Below, in pieces: positions 16,794 through 24,932 of a stretch of DNA of 64,000 nt; positions within the stretch are counted from its first letter, which is position 1, and every line of letters begins with the position of its first letter. The notes under the pieces were generated by a model. The model searched no databases. It was not told the origin of the DNA and worked only from the letters and a program-made list of their open reading frames with translations. The stretch is from PALSA-505 sp036502085. Lineage in GTDB: Bacteria; Actinomycetota; Actinomycetes; Streptosporangiales; Streptosporangiaceae. The stretch spans positions 18,693 through 82,692 of the forward strand of contig DASXZD010000098.1 of NCBI GenBank assembly GCA_036502085.1, in the 5' to 3' direction. Both the position numbers and the translations under genes were made by a program.

Positions 16794-17938
16794 CTGCTAT
16801 CCGCGACGGCTCGGGCGGCGGCCGGCGCCTCTATGACGTAAAGTTCCGGATCGACCTCGATGTCCATATTCAGCTCACAGCACCGGTAGCAGATCGGCGT
16901 GAGTCCCTCACGGATCATCGCGCGCATTCGGTTATAAGTGTCGCCGTGCCAGATCTCGCCCAGGCTGGATTCCCTAAGCGAGCCCATCACGGTGTCGGCG
17001 AAAGTAGTGCAGCTGATCACCTGCCCGTTAGGGAGCACCGTGGTTTGCGCCCACAGTTTCGTGCAGGTGGTCTCGCGCACCGTGCTAGACCATTTGTCGC
17101 TGAAGAACCCGCTCTTCTGCGCGTTGCTGTACCGGGTCGGGGTGATCAGCACCTCGACGTCGGGCGAGATGGTTTGCGCTTCGTCCAGGATGTCCGCCAG
17201 TTCGGCCTGGTCGATCTCGGCGTGCTGGTGCTCGTTGCAGTAGCCGGCCCAGGACATGAACGGCTGGCCGGTGACCGGCTCAAAGGCCTTCCGCGCGCGG
17301 GCGCCCTCGTCCCTGGTGAAGAAGCTGGCCAGCCCGACGGTGACCTGCGGCACGCCGAGGCCTTCGGCTACCCGGATCATCTCCGGCAGCGACCGGTAGT
17401 TCATGCCGGTCAGCACGAAGTTGATCGCGATCTCCGGGCTGCCGTTCCTGCTGGCCCGCTGCAGCGACTTGAGGCCGGCTACCGCCCGCTCGAAGGAGTT
17501 GCGGCCGCGGATCGGGTTGTTGATCTCCGGCGTAGGCCCGTCCAGCGATACGTAGGCGGCGTTCAGGCCCGCGTCCACCAGGCCATCGGCCACGCGCGGC
17601 AGCAGGGTCCCGTTGGTGTCCAGGTCAAGCCAGCCGTCTGGCAGGCCGTCCTTGGCCAGCTGGACCAGCTCCACGATCCTGGGATGCATGAGCGGCTCGC
17701 CGCCCATGATCGACACGAGGGGCTGCTGACCGGTCCGCTGGGCGCCAGCGGCGAGCTCGTCGATGACCCCGCGCCACATCTCGAGGCTTATCTGATCCCG
17801 CTTAACCTCTTCGAGCCATGTGCTCTCGCTGGATGAGTCGCCATACATCCAGCATTCACGGCATGTTAAGTTGCACGCCCAGTTCACGTAGACGGTGAGG
17901 TAGCGAGGCACGGATGAGACTAAGGGCAGACCTGGCAT
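16790..17938 (-). CDS. Radical SAM/SPASM enzyme
   Basis: A 382-residue protein. The radical SAM motif CNLTCREC is at C22, C26 and C29, and MGGEPLMHP follows. A C-terminal SPASM-like region has C-T-K-L-W, then a CTT and a CYRCC cluster, enough for at least one auxiliary [4Fe-4S] centre. It is not closely related to the radical SAM pair at 10154 and 13222. SPASM enzymes include dehydrogenases acting on cyclitol alcohols (BtrN) and peptide-modifying enzymes. The neighbouring methyltransferase and dehydrogenase favour a small-molecule substrate here. The frame extends to 18010, but the ATG at 17938 has a GGAG ribosome site six bases upstream and begins just before the conserved strand. Confidence 0.8.
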   Translation of the reverse strand: MPGLPLVSSVPRYLTVYVNWACNLTCRECWMYGDSSSESTWLEEVKRDQISLEMWRGVIDELAAGAQRTGQQPLVSIMGGEPLMHPRIVELVQLAKDGLPDGWLDLDTNGTLLPRVADGLVDAGLNAAYVSLDGPTPEINNPIRGRNSFERAVAGLKSLQRASRNGSPEIAINFVLTGMNYRSLPEMIRVAEGLGVPQVTVGLASFFTRDEGARARKAFEPVTGQPFMSWAGYCNEHQHAEIDQAELADILDEAQTISPDVEVLITPTRYSNAQKSGFFSDKWSSTVRETTCTKLWAQTTVLPNGQVISCTTFADTVMGSLRESSLGEIWHGDTYNRMRAMIREGLTPICYRCCELNMDIEVDPELYVIEAPAAARAVADSR

Positions 17939-18347
17939 TGTGTCTCCGAATGTCGGCAGCGGCCACGGGCAGCCTAACCTCGCATGTCGAGCGGAAGCAA
18001 GACTTGACAAGACTTCGGCCGGATACTTTACTGACCAGCGCTAGGCTAATGGATACTGAAGATCTAGGGCGAAGATCCAATTGCCCGCGCGGAGAACGCC
18101 ATTGACATCATCATCGGACGATGACGCACCCGGTCAGGACGTTGCTGGCGACCCTGACGACTTGTCGGCCTTAGCCGCACACGGTAGCCCTGAGACCAGG
18201 GCCGCCGTCCCGTCGCGCAATTGTGCTGGCGACACCTTGCCCGTGAATCGCGTAAGCATCGTCTTGCCAATCAGTAAGGATTGGCTCCCGGCCCCGTACT
18301 ACACTCCGTGCTTTATTGTATCCGGAGAGTATAAAAGTCTGACTCAC

Positions 18348-18365
18348 CGTAATCATGTGATTACG
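18348..18365. promoter_or_regulatory. Palindromic operator candidate CGTAATCA-N2-TGATTACG
   Basis: A perfect 8-bp inverted repeat with a 2-base centre. A TATAAA stretch begins 18 bases upstream, near 18330. The size suits a TetR- or MarR-type dimer. No regulator gene is in the window. Confidence 0.5.
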
Positions 18366-18482
18366 TTCCGCGATACTTGCTGCGACACAAGCAATTTTCG
18401 CGCTGATCGTGACCTTATCGTTACTTTGAGCGAGAAATCGGACGTGCCAGGCATACCGCAGGCGCTCGGGCCGGCGCTTTCC

Positions 18483-18515
18483 GCAACCGTTTGCTGCCAC
18501 GCTGCAACCGTTTGC
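18483..18515. promoter_or_regulatory. Two LacI-type operator-like sites 21 bp apart
   Basis: GCAACCGTTTGC occurs exactly at 18483-18494 and 18504-18515. Each is a near palindrome with one mismatched pair around a central CG, fitting the LacI-family pattern of AA-x-CG-x-TT. The 21-base period puts both on the same helix face. No LacI-family gene was found in the window. Confidence 0.5.
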
Positions 18516-18921
18516 CCCACAAACGTTCGCATGCGGACCTCGACCCGGCCTCCGATCAGCCCCCCGAACAGGTGCACGGCCGGCTGCGGCCCGGCCGCCG
18601 GGCTCGGCTCCCGACGAGCCACCGACGAGAACTTCCGGTTCCGACAATCGATATCCATGGGCATTTACCGGGCGCCGGAGAACCTGTTTTCCCGGCCCGT
18701 CGAACAATTCCCATGGATGACCGGCACCGCATCGTAAGGAAGCCATCTCTGGCACCATCGGCCGATAACACGGCATAAAAGGCACGGGGAGCTACCAACA
18801 GCAGCATAAGGCCGGAAGGGCGGGCCGGTATCGCACCTTCCGCCGATCTTGTGCAGCGAAACTAAAATAATTGCCAATTACGCGGGCACGAAACGGTGCG
18901 CGGTTAACTGGGAGCTAATCG

Positions 18922-20106
18922 ATGACGGCTCGAGACGACATCACTGCCAGATATGAAGACCGCTGGCAGGCCCACCGCATCAGGCTGGGGGAAAACGAGT
19001 ATCCGTACTACTACGGCTATGGATGCATCGACTTAATAACCCAGGAACTTGCCGCCTTCGAGGCGGACCGGTTCATCGTGGTCACCGACCATACCGTGCA
19101 CGCTCTGCATGGCGACACATTGCTGCCCAAACTCGCCACGCTGGCCCCGGTCGAGGTGTTCAGCCAGCGACCCGGCGAGGCGATGAAATCCCTGGAACAG
19201 CTGACCGAGCTGATGGAAAGGGCGCTGGCCGCGGGGGCCACCCGCCGATCGGTAGTGATCGCCTTCGGCGGCGGGGTGCCCGGCAACCTGGCCGGCGTGC
19301 TGGCCGGATTGCTCTTTCGCGGCGTGCGCCTGGTGCACATACCCACCACCACGCTGGCCGCGATGGACTCGGTGCTGTCGCTCAAGCAGGCCATCAACAG
19401 CACCCGCGGCAAGAATCACGTCGGCATCTACTACCCGCCGGCCGCCGTGTTCACCGACGTCCGCGTGCTGCAGACGCTGCCGGACCGTGAGCTGCGCTCC
19501 GGGCTGTGCGAGGCTGCGAAGAACTGCCTGGCGATCAGGCCCGTGTCGCTGCCCGCCCTGCGGGACGTGCTGGCCCGCGGCGAGCTGTCATCGGCGGCGG
19601 CGCTGCTCTGGCTGCTGGACGAGAGCATCAGGGCCAAGTCGTCTGTCACGATGCACGACGCGCACGAGCAGCGCGGTGGCCTGGTCCTGGAGTACGGCCA
19701 CACGATCGGGCACGCGGTCGAGCTGACCTTGAACCGGCGCCGGACCGACCGGCCGATCTCGCACGGCGAGGCCATCGCCTTCGGCATGGTGGCGGCGGCC
19801 AGGCTGGCGCAGCGGCGCGGCTGGCTGTCCGACGCCGACACCGAGCTGCACGACGAAATCGTCTCCGCGCTCGGCGCCCCGCTGCGGCTGCCGCCCGAGC
19901 TCGCGGTCGATGAGCTGCTGGCCGTGCTGGGCAATGACAACAAGCGCGGCTACTTGCTGCCCGCCTCGGGGACCGTACCCTTTGTGCTGCTCAAGGGGCT
20001 CGGCCAGCCGGCCGGGCCGCCGGACTTGCCGCTGGTGCCGGTCGGCCTGGACGAGGTAGGCAGCGTGCTGGCCACGCTGTCCGCGGCCAAGGCGGTACCG
20101 GTGTGA
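18922..20106 (+). CDS. 2-deoxy-scyllo-inosose synthase (DOS pathway committing step)
   Basis: A 394-residue sugar-phosphate cyclase of the dehydroquinate-synthase fold. The NAD loop GGGVPGNLAG, the segment PTTTLAAMDSVLSLKQA and the late NDNKRGY motif match BtrC/NeoC-type enzymes rather than AroB. Metal ligands are predicted as E197, H260 and H281. The enzyme converts glucose-6-phosphate to 2-deoxy-scyllo-inosose, the ring precursor of 2-deoxystreptamine. GGGAG precedes the ATG. The next gene starts inside its stop codon (GTGA), so the two are translationally coupled. The C-terminal 30 residues are extended relative to BtrC. Confidence 0.9.
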   Translation: MTARDDITARYEDRWQAHRIRLGENEYPYYYGYGCIDLITQELAAFEADRFIVVTDHTVHALHGDTLLPKLATLAPVEVFSQRPGEAMKSLEQLTELMERALAAGATRRSVVIAFGGGVPGNLAGVLAGLLFRGVRLVHIPTTTLAAMDSVLSLKQAINSTRGKNHVGIYYPPAAVFTDVRVLQTLPDRELRSGLCEAAKNCLAIRPVSLPALRDVLARGELSSAAALLWLLDESIRAKSSVTMHDAHEQRGGLVLEYGHTIGHAVELTLNRRRTDRPISHGEAIAFGMVAAARLAQRRGWLSDADTELHDEIVSALGAPLRLPPELAVDELLAVLGNDNKRGYLLPASGTVPFVLLKGLGQPAGPPDLPLVPVGLDEVGSVLATLSAAKAVPV

Positions 20107-21758
20107 ACCTGGCCGCCCGTTACGGTCCCGCCCCCGGCGCGGCGGATCTGGCCGAGGTCTTCGACGTGTGCGTCGTCGGCAGCGGCGCGGCGGGCTCGAC
20201 GGCGGCCTGGCTGCTGGCCGCCGCGGGCCTGCGGGTGGTCGTGATCGAGCAGGGCCCGCACGTGAGGGACGAGGACAGCTACGACGACGTGCTGGCGGCG
20301 GCCGAGCCGGCCTGGGTCCGGCAGGAGAACGACGCCTGGGCCAAGGTCGGCTACCCGTGGAGCACCTGCAACGTCGGCGGCGGCACGGTCTTCTACGGCG
20401 GCGTCATGTTCCGCGGCCGACCGGTGGACTTCGACCCCGAGACCGTGCTCGGCCGGGCCGAGCTGCCGCTGCGCTCGCCGTGGGACCCGGCCGAGCTCGA
20501 GCCGTACTACGCCGCGGTCGAGGCGGTGTCCGGCATCGCCGGCGACGCGACCGCGGATCCGACCCTGCCGCCGTTCAGCCGGCCCTACCCGATGCCGCCG
20601 GTCCCGGTCTCGGCCGAAGGCGCCACCCTCGGCGGCGCCGCCGCCGCGCTCGGCTGGCACGCGTTCCCGACCCCGCTGTCGGTCAACAGCCGCGCCCGCG
20701 ACGGCCAGCAGGCCTGCGCGAGCGACGCGCCGTGCATCTGCCGGCGCTGCCCGCACGGCGCCAAGGGCGACGCGGCCAGCCGGTTCCTGTTCCCCGCCGT
20801 GGCGTCCGGCGCCCGGCTGCTGGCCGGGCTCAAGGCGGTCAGGCTGATCGCCGACGGCCGCACCGCCACCGCGCTGGAGTGCGTCCGGATGGACACCGGC
20901 GAGCGCTGCCAGCTGCGCGCGCGGCAGTTCCTGGTCTGCGCCAACGCCATCCAGACCGCGGCGCTGCTGCTGCGCTCGGCGGGCGGCGCGCACCCGGCCG
21001 GGCTGGGCAACAGCCGCGACCTGGTCGGCCGCGGCCTGTGCTTCAAGCTCAGCGAGTACCTGGTCGGCTACCGGCACGAGAGCACCTCGCAGCCGCCGCA
21101 AAGCCACGTCATGGGCCTCGGCCCGTTCTCCACCTGCACGGTCGCCGACCTGTACACCGACGCCGCCGCTCCCGGCGGCCTGGGCGGGCTGCTGTACGAG
21201 GCCAGGCCGATGCGCCCGTACCGGATGCGGACCAGCGAGCAGCTGCTGCGGATCGAGGCGCTGGTACCGGACGAGCCCCAGCTGGCCAACCGGGTGCGGC
21301 TCGGCCCCGGCACCGACGCGCACGGCGTGACCGACGTGGTGATGGACTACACCGCGCACCCGCGCGACCTGGCCCGGCTGGAGTACATGCTGGCCCGCGG
21401 CACCGAGCTGCTGCAGGCGGCCGGCTGCGAGCTGGTGGTCCGCGAGCCGTCCGGCTGGGCGCTGGGCAGCTGCCACCTGCACGGCACCTGCCGGATGGGC
21501 GCCGATCCCGCGACCAGCGTCACCGATCCCGACGGGCGGCTGCACGACGCGGAGAACGTCTACGTCGGGGACGGCGCCCTGCTGCCCTACCCGTCCGGCG
21601 TCAACCCGGCGCTGACCATCCAGGCGGTCGCGCTGCGGGTGGCCCGCCGGCTGCTCGCCGACCGGTTCGCGATCGACCGGGTACCGCAGCTCGACGCGGT
21701 CACCGCGGCCAGCCCCGGGCCGGCCGGCCCCCGATTCGCTCAGCCGACCGTCCGGTGA
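20103..21758 (+). CDS. GMC-family FAD oxidoreductase, NeoQ/BtrQ-like alcohol dehydrogenase
   Basis: A 551-residue glucose-methanol-choline oxidoreductase. The FAD loop is GSGAAGS near residue 20. The GGGTVFYGGVMFRGRP segment and the C-terminal HLHGTCRMG and NPALTIQA signatures are complete. In neomycin and butirosin pathways the Q-type enzyme oxidises the 6'-hydroxyl of paromamine to an aldehyde, later aminated. The coupled DOI synthase and the class III aminotransferase nearby make that role likely. A cysteine-rich CASDAPCICRRCPHG segment mid-protein is not part of the FAD core. Its 3' end overlaps the convergent gene at 21740 by 19 bases. Confidence 0.8.
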   Translation: MNLAARYGPAPGAADLAEVFDVCVVGSGAAGSTAAWLLAAAGLRVVVIEQGPHVRDEDSYDDVLAAAEPAWVRQENDAWAKVGYPWSTCNVGGGTVFYGGVMFRGRPVDFDPETVLGRAELPLRSPWDPAELEPYYAAVEAVSGIAGDATADPTLPPFSRPYPMPPVPVSAEGATLGGAAAALGWHAFPTPLSVNSRARDGQQACASDAPCICRRCPHGAKGDAASRFLFPAVASGARLLAGLKAVRLIADGRTATALECVRMDTGERCQLRARQFLVCANAIQTAALLLRSAGGAHPAGLGNSRDLVGRGLCFKLSEYLVGYRHESTSQPPQSHVMGLGPFSTCTVADLYTDAAAPGGLGGLLYEARPMRPYRMRTSEQLLRIEALVPDEPQLANRVRLGPGTDAHGVTDVVMDYTAHPRDLARLEYMLARGTELLQAAGCELVVREPSGWALGSCHLHGTCRMGADPATSVTDPDGRLHDAENVYVGDGALLPYPSGVNPALTIQAVALRVARRLLADRFAIDRVPQLDAVTAASPGPAGPRFAQPTVR

Positions 21759-22624
21759 GCGGGCCGCCACCTGTCGCCCAGGTACTCCTGCACCGCGTCG
21801 AGCCGGCTGACGAAGTACGCGTGCTCGCGATCGCCGACGCGCACTCGGCGCACCGTGCCGGTCAGCCGGTCCGGCAGCTCGCGGTACACCCGGTGCACGA
21901 CGTTGCCGCGCTCCCGCTCGGCCGGCTCGAGCGCGTACTTCAGCAGGCCGAGCTCGGCCAGCTCGGGCTCGGTGGCCGCCCAGGCACAGATCGCGCCAAT
22001 CAGCACCGGTATCCAGTAGCGCTGAAACGTGCGCCGCAGCACCGGCACGTAGGCGCCGTACCTGGCCACCAGGTCGACCGGATCCCGCTCCACCACCTCG
22101 TCGCCTTCCCGCACCGCGGTGCGGCCGCCGCGGCCCTGGAACAGGTAGCTGTACCGGACGGCCAGGTCGCTCTGCAGCCCGGCCAGGTACACCGCCGGGC
22201 CGTGCCGGACGCCGTAGGCGTAGCCCAGGTAGCCCGGCCGGCCCGCGTCCATGAAGTTCCAGTCGGCGGCGTCGTACATGGCCTGCGGCAGCACGGCGTG
22301 GTCGGTCAGGTAGCAGCGCAGCGTGACCGGCGCGCCGAAACGCGGGAACCGGTCACCGGCCACGTCATCGCAAATGCCCTCCATCGCCACCACGGAGAAC
22401 GACGGGTAACGGTAGCTGAATGGCACTCGATCGGACAGCGGAGCGGTCTCGTTGAACGGCCGCAGCAGCGCGCCGAGCGATATGCCGTGCGCGGCTGCGA
22501 CGTCCTCCCGCTCGGTCGGATCCTCCAGCCACCGCAGCAGCAGCTCCCGGTCGGCCAGCGCCGGGTTGCCGTACACCCAGCGCTGGAGAAAGTCCAGGTC
22601 AGGAACCACGATCGTCTCCGCCAT
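21740..22624 (-). CDS. Unrecognised conserved-looking protein in the aminoglycoside cluster
   Basis: A 294-residue protein I cannot place in a family. It has no signal peptide or clear membrane helix, although residues about 205-220 (IPVLIGAICAWAA) are hydrophobic. Tryptophan and tyrosine are abundant. It is encoded alone on the minus strand, inside a run of plus-strand biosynthetic genes, with normal third-position GC. The frame is open to 22711, but the ATG at 22624 is preferred: upstream codons are A+T-rich and promoter-like elements lie directly before it. It may be a pathway enzyme or regulator; nothing in the sequence decides. Confidence 0.65.
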   Translation of the reverse strand: MAETIVVPDLDFLQRWVYGNPALADRELLLRWLEDPTEREDVAAAHGISLGALLRPFNETAPLSDRVPFSYRYPSFSVVAMEGICDDVAGDRFPRFGAPVTLRCYLTDHAVLPQAMYDAADWNFMDAGRPGYLGYAYGVRHGPAVYLAGLQSDLAVRYSYLFQGRGGRTAVREGDEVVERDPVDLVARYGAYVPVLRRTFQRYWIPVLIGAICAWAATEPELAELGLLKYALEPAERERGNVVHRVYRELPDRLTGTVRRVRVGDREHAYFVSRLDAVQEYLGDRWRPAHRTVG

Positions 22625-22631
22625 GGTATCT

Positions 22632-22660
22632 ACCCTAGTTCGGATGACATTCGCAATCAA
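22632..22660 (-). promoter_or_regulatory. Promoter candidate giving a leaderless transcript for the unrecognised gene
   Basis: On the minus strand: -35 TTGATT (22660-22655), 17-base spacer, -10 TAGGGT (22637-22632), then seven bases to the ATG at 22624. Transcription would start at or next to the A of ATG. It lies inside an A+T-rich island (22655-22735) that must also drive the plus-strand aminotransferase operon. Confidence 0.45.
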
Positions 22661-22771
22661 CATATAAAAAACCTCAAAAAATTTGCTTCCGAACGGTACG
22701 CGCATTGACATTAGCTATTTATTTAAGACACGACGAGGGCCAGCCAGAAAGCCTCCTGGGAAGGGAAGCAG

Positions 22772-24112
22772 ATGACGCAGGAAACTAAGCAGGGAAACCT
22801 TGCGACTATCGAGCGTGCCCGGCGAGTGACCGCGGCCGAGGACTACGACATCGGCACCAGGTTCCCCGCGGTGTTCGAGCGGTCCGACGGCTCGTGGATG
22901 CACGACGTGGAGGGCAACCGGGTGCTGGACGTGACCGCGGCCAGCGGAGCGCTGCTGCTGGGCAACCGGCATCCTCGCGTGGTGGAGGCGATCACCACCT
23001 GCATCCGCGACTACGGGACGCTGTTCTCCAGCACGCTGTCGCTGCCCCGCATCGAGGTGGCCGAGCGGCTGTGCGAGCGCTACCCGGCCGCGGAGAAGGT
23101 CGTGTTCTGGAAGTCGGGCTCCGAGGCGACCAGCGCCGCGATCAGGCTGGCCCGCGCCGCCACCGGCCGCGACCTGATCTTGACCTGCGGATACCACGGC
23201 TGGCACGACTGGCAGCGCACCTACCTGAACGTGGGCTTCGACGCCGGCACCAGGACGGCCTGCTTCGGCTACAGCGAGGCGGCGCTAGAGCGGCTGCTGG
23301 GCGAGTTCGCCGCCGACGTCGCGGGCGTGTTCGTCACCCCGGAGCCGGCCTGGTTCGGCGTGGACTACTACCGCAGGCTGTCGGACCTGTGCGCCCGGCA
23401 CGGCGTGCTGTTCATGATCGACGAGGTGATCACCGGCCTGCGCTGGGGCGCCCGCGGCCTCAACGGCAGCGGCGGCGTGCGCGCCGACGTGATCACGATG
23501 AGCAAGGGCCTGTCCAACGGGCACTCGCTGTCGGCGGTGATGGGACGCCGCGACATCATCGACGCCTACGACCTGGCCGGCGTGTCGGGCACGTACACCC
23601 GCGAGGTCCCGTCGATGGCGGCCGCGCTGGCCGTGCTCGACACCATCGACGACGGCTCGGTGCACGAGCGGTGCGAGAAGATGGGCGGGCTGCTGATGGA
23701 CGGCATGCGCCGGGTGCTCGCCGACGCCGACGTCCCGGCGCACGTCGCCGGGCCGCCGATGATGTTCGACGTCGTCGTCGAGTCCGAGCAGCTGTCCTGG
23801 GACTTCTACCGGGCCGCGTTCGACTACGGCGCGTACTTCGAGGACAGCGGTACCCAGATGGTCACCGCCGCGTTCGGCGAGGCCGAGGTCGAGCACGCGC
23901 TGACCGCGTTCGAGCAGGGCGTCCGCAAGGTCCTGGCGACCCGCAAGCCCGGCCCGGTGGACGAGGCCCGCAAGCGGCAGTTCGCCGCTGAGGCGTTCGG
24001 CGGGGTGCTGACCGAGGACGAGGCTTCGGCTGCGCGCATCGACCAGATGATGCAGGCGGTGGCCGACCGGGACACCAACCTGGGCGGCCCAGCGGCCCCT
24101 GCTTGTGGCTGA
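22772..24112 (+). CDS. Class III PLP aminotransferase (NeoB/Neo18-like 6'-aminotransferase candidate)
   Basis: A 446-residue fold-type I aminotransferase of the class III / glutamate-1-semialdehyde group. The cofactor residues D217 (FMIDEVITG) and lysine K245 (MSKGLSNG) are in place, with YHGWHDW upstream. In DOS clusters the class III enzyme aminates the 6'-aldehyde made by the GMC oxidase. Together with the upstream GMC gene this completes paromamine-to-neamine chemistry; the assignment is inference. A GGGAAGG site precedes the ATG. It leads a four-gene coupled operon. Its last 60 residues (basic stretch, then a Gly/Ala tail) extend past the usual fold. Confidence 0.8.
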   Translation: MTQETKQGNLATIERARRVTAAEDYDIGTRFPAVFERSDGSWMHDVEGNRVLDVTAASGALLLGNRHPRVVEAITTCIRDYGTLFSSTLSLPRIEVAERLCERYPAAEKVVFWKSGSEATSAAIRLARAATGRDLILTCGYHGWHDWQRTYLNVGFDAGTRTACFGYSEAALERLLGEFAADVAGVFVTPEPAWFGVDYYRRLSDLCARHGVLFMIDEVITGLRWGARGLNGSGGVRADVITMSKGLSNGHSLSAVMGRRDIIDAYDLAGVSGTYTREVPSMAAALAVLDTIDDGSVHERCEKMGGLLMDGMRRVLADADVPAHVAGPPMMFDVVVESEQLSWDFYRAAFDYGAYFEDSGTQMVTAAFGEAEVEHALTAFEQGVRKVLATRKPGPVDEARKRQFAAEAFGGVLTEDEASAARIDQMMQAVADRDTNLGGPAAPACG

Positions 24113-24932
24113 TCCCGGCCTGCCGGTGCCGGTGTCGGCGGCGCCGGTCAGGAACGGCCGCTGGGAGCACGTGGCGACGCGCTCCTACGGCACCGCCATC
24201 TACCGGGTCGCCGACGACCGGGGCCTGGCCGCGTACTACGTCAAGGCCACGGCGTCGGCCGACCCGGACGACCTGCGGTTCCATCCGGCCCGTGAGGCCG
24301 CCCGGCTGGCCTGGCTGGGCGAGCAGGGCTTCCCGGTCCCGCAGGTCATCGAGGCCGGCGCCCGCGGCGAGCTGGCCTGGCTGGTCACCACGGCGATCGA
24401 GGGCCGGTCCGCGGCGCTGGGCTGGAGCCCCGCGGACCAGGACACGGTGCTCGACCTGGTCGCCGACCTGGCCAGGGAGCTGCACGCGCTGCCCGCCGCG
24501 GACTGCCCGTTCGACCGGACGCTCGCGGTCAGCCTGCCGCGCATCAGGGCCGGGGCGCTGGCCGGCCGGGTGGACACCGACGACCTGGACCCGGCGTACG
24601 CCGGCTGGACGGCCCGCCAGCTGCTCGACGAGCTCGACGCCACGCCGCCGCCGCAGGAGGAGGACATCGTCGTGTGCCACGGCGACCTGTGCCTGGACAA
24701 CATCCTGATCGAGCCGGAGACGATGACGCTGGCCGGGCTGCTGGACGCCGGCCGGCTCGGCACCGCCGACCGCTGGCTGGATCTCGCGGTGCTGCTGCGC
24801 AACCTCGGCGGCGAATGCCCCGGCTGGCCGCCCGACCCTCGGCACGCCGACCGGTTCCTGCGCCGCTACGGCCTGGCCGCAGTGGACGAGCGGCGGCTGG
24901 ACTACTACCGGCTGCTGGATGAGTTCATCTGA
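24105..24932 (+). CDS. Aminoglycoside 3'-phosphotransferase, APH(3') type (self-resistance)
   Basis: A 275-residue protein kinase-like fold. The ATP-site lysine is K47. The Brenner motif is CHGDLCLDN with catalytic D194, and DAGRLGTADRW carries the metal-binding D214. The C-terminus LLDEFI matches the LLDEFF end of APH(3') enzymes, whose terminal carboxylate contacts the drug. The closest recalled relative is the neomycin-producer enzyme of Streptomyces fradiae. It phosphorylates the 3'-hydroxyl of neomycin/kanamycin-type drugs, protecting the host ribosome. This strongly supports a DOS aminoglycoside product that keeps a 3'-hydroxyl. The GTG start overlaps the aminotransferase end by eight bases. 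Confidence 0.9.
   Translation: MADPGLPVPVSAAPVRNGRWEHVATRSYGTAIYRVADDRGLAAYYVKATASADPDDLRFHPAREAARLAWLGEQGFPVPQVIEAGARGELAWLVTTAIEGRSAALGWSPADQDTVLDLVADLARELHALPAADCPFDRTLAVSLPRIRAGALAGRVDTDDLDPAYAGWTARQLLDELDATPPPQEEDIVVCHGDLCLDNILIEPETMTLAGLLDAGRLGTADRWLDLAVLLRNLGGECPGWPPDPRHADRFLRRYGLAAVDERRLDYYRLLDEFI

Larger units (their letters stand above)
17939..18921. other. Long divergent regulatory region (983 bp) of lower GC
   Basis: It lies between the divergent radical SAM/methyltransferase/dehydrogenase genes and the DOI synthase operon. Base composition drops visibly (A+T-rich around 18300-18420 and 18860-18900). Open frames here are short, not recognisable and lack third-position GC bias. 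It contains an 8-bp-arm palindrome (18348-18365), two 12-bp LacI-type half-palindromes 21 bp apart (18483-18515) and a 9-bp inverted pair (ATCCATGGG at 18653, complement at 18710). It is the best candidate for the cluster's main control region. Confidence 0.55.

Noticed and set aside
13222..17938. One of the radical SAM genes as BtrN (DOS dehydrogenase)
   Set aside because: BtrN is about 250 residues with a different N-terminus. The zinc dehydrogenase at 14579 fits the DOS step better, so the radical SAM genes are left unassigned.
18081..18737. 218-codon frame in the divergent control region
   Set aside because: No third-position GC bias, no family, poor start context and it overlaps several operator-like repeats; more likely chance.
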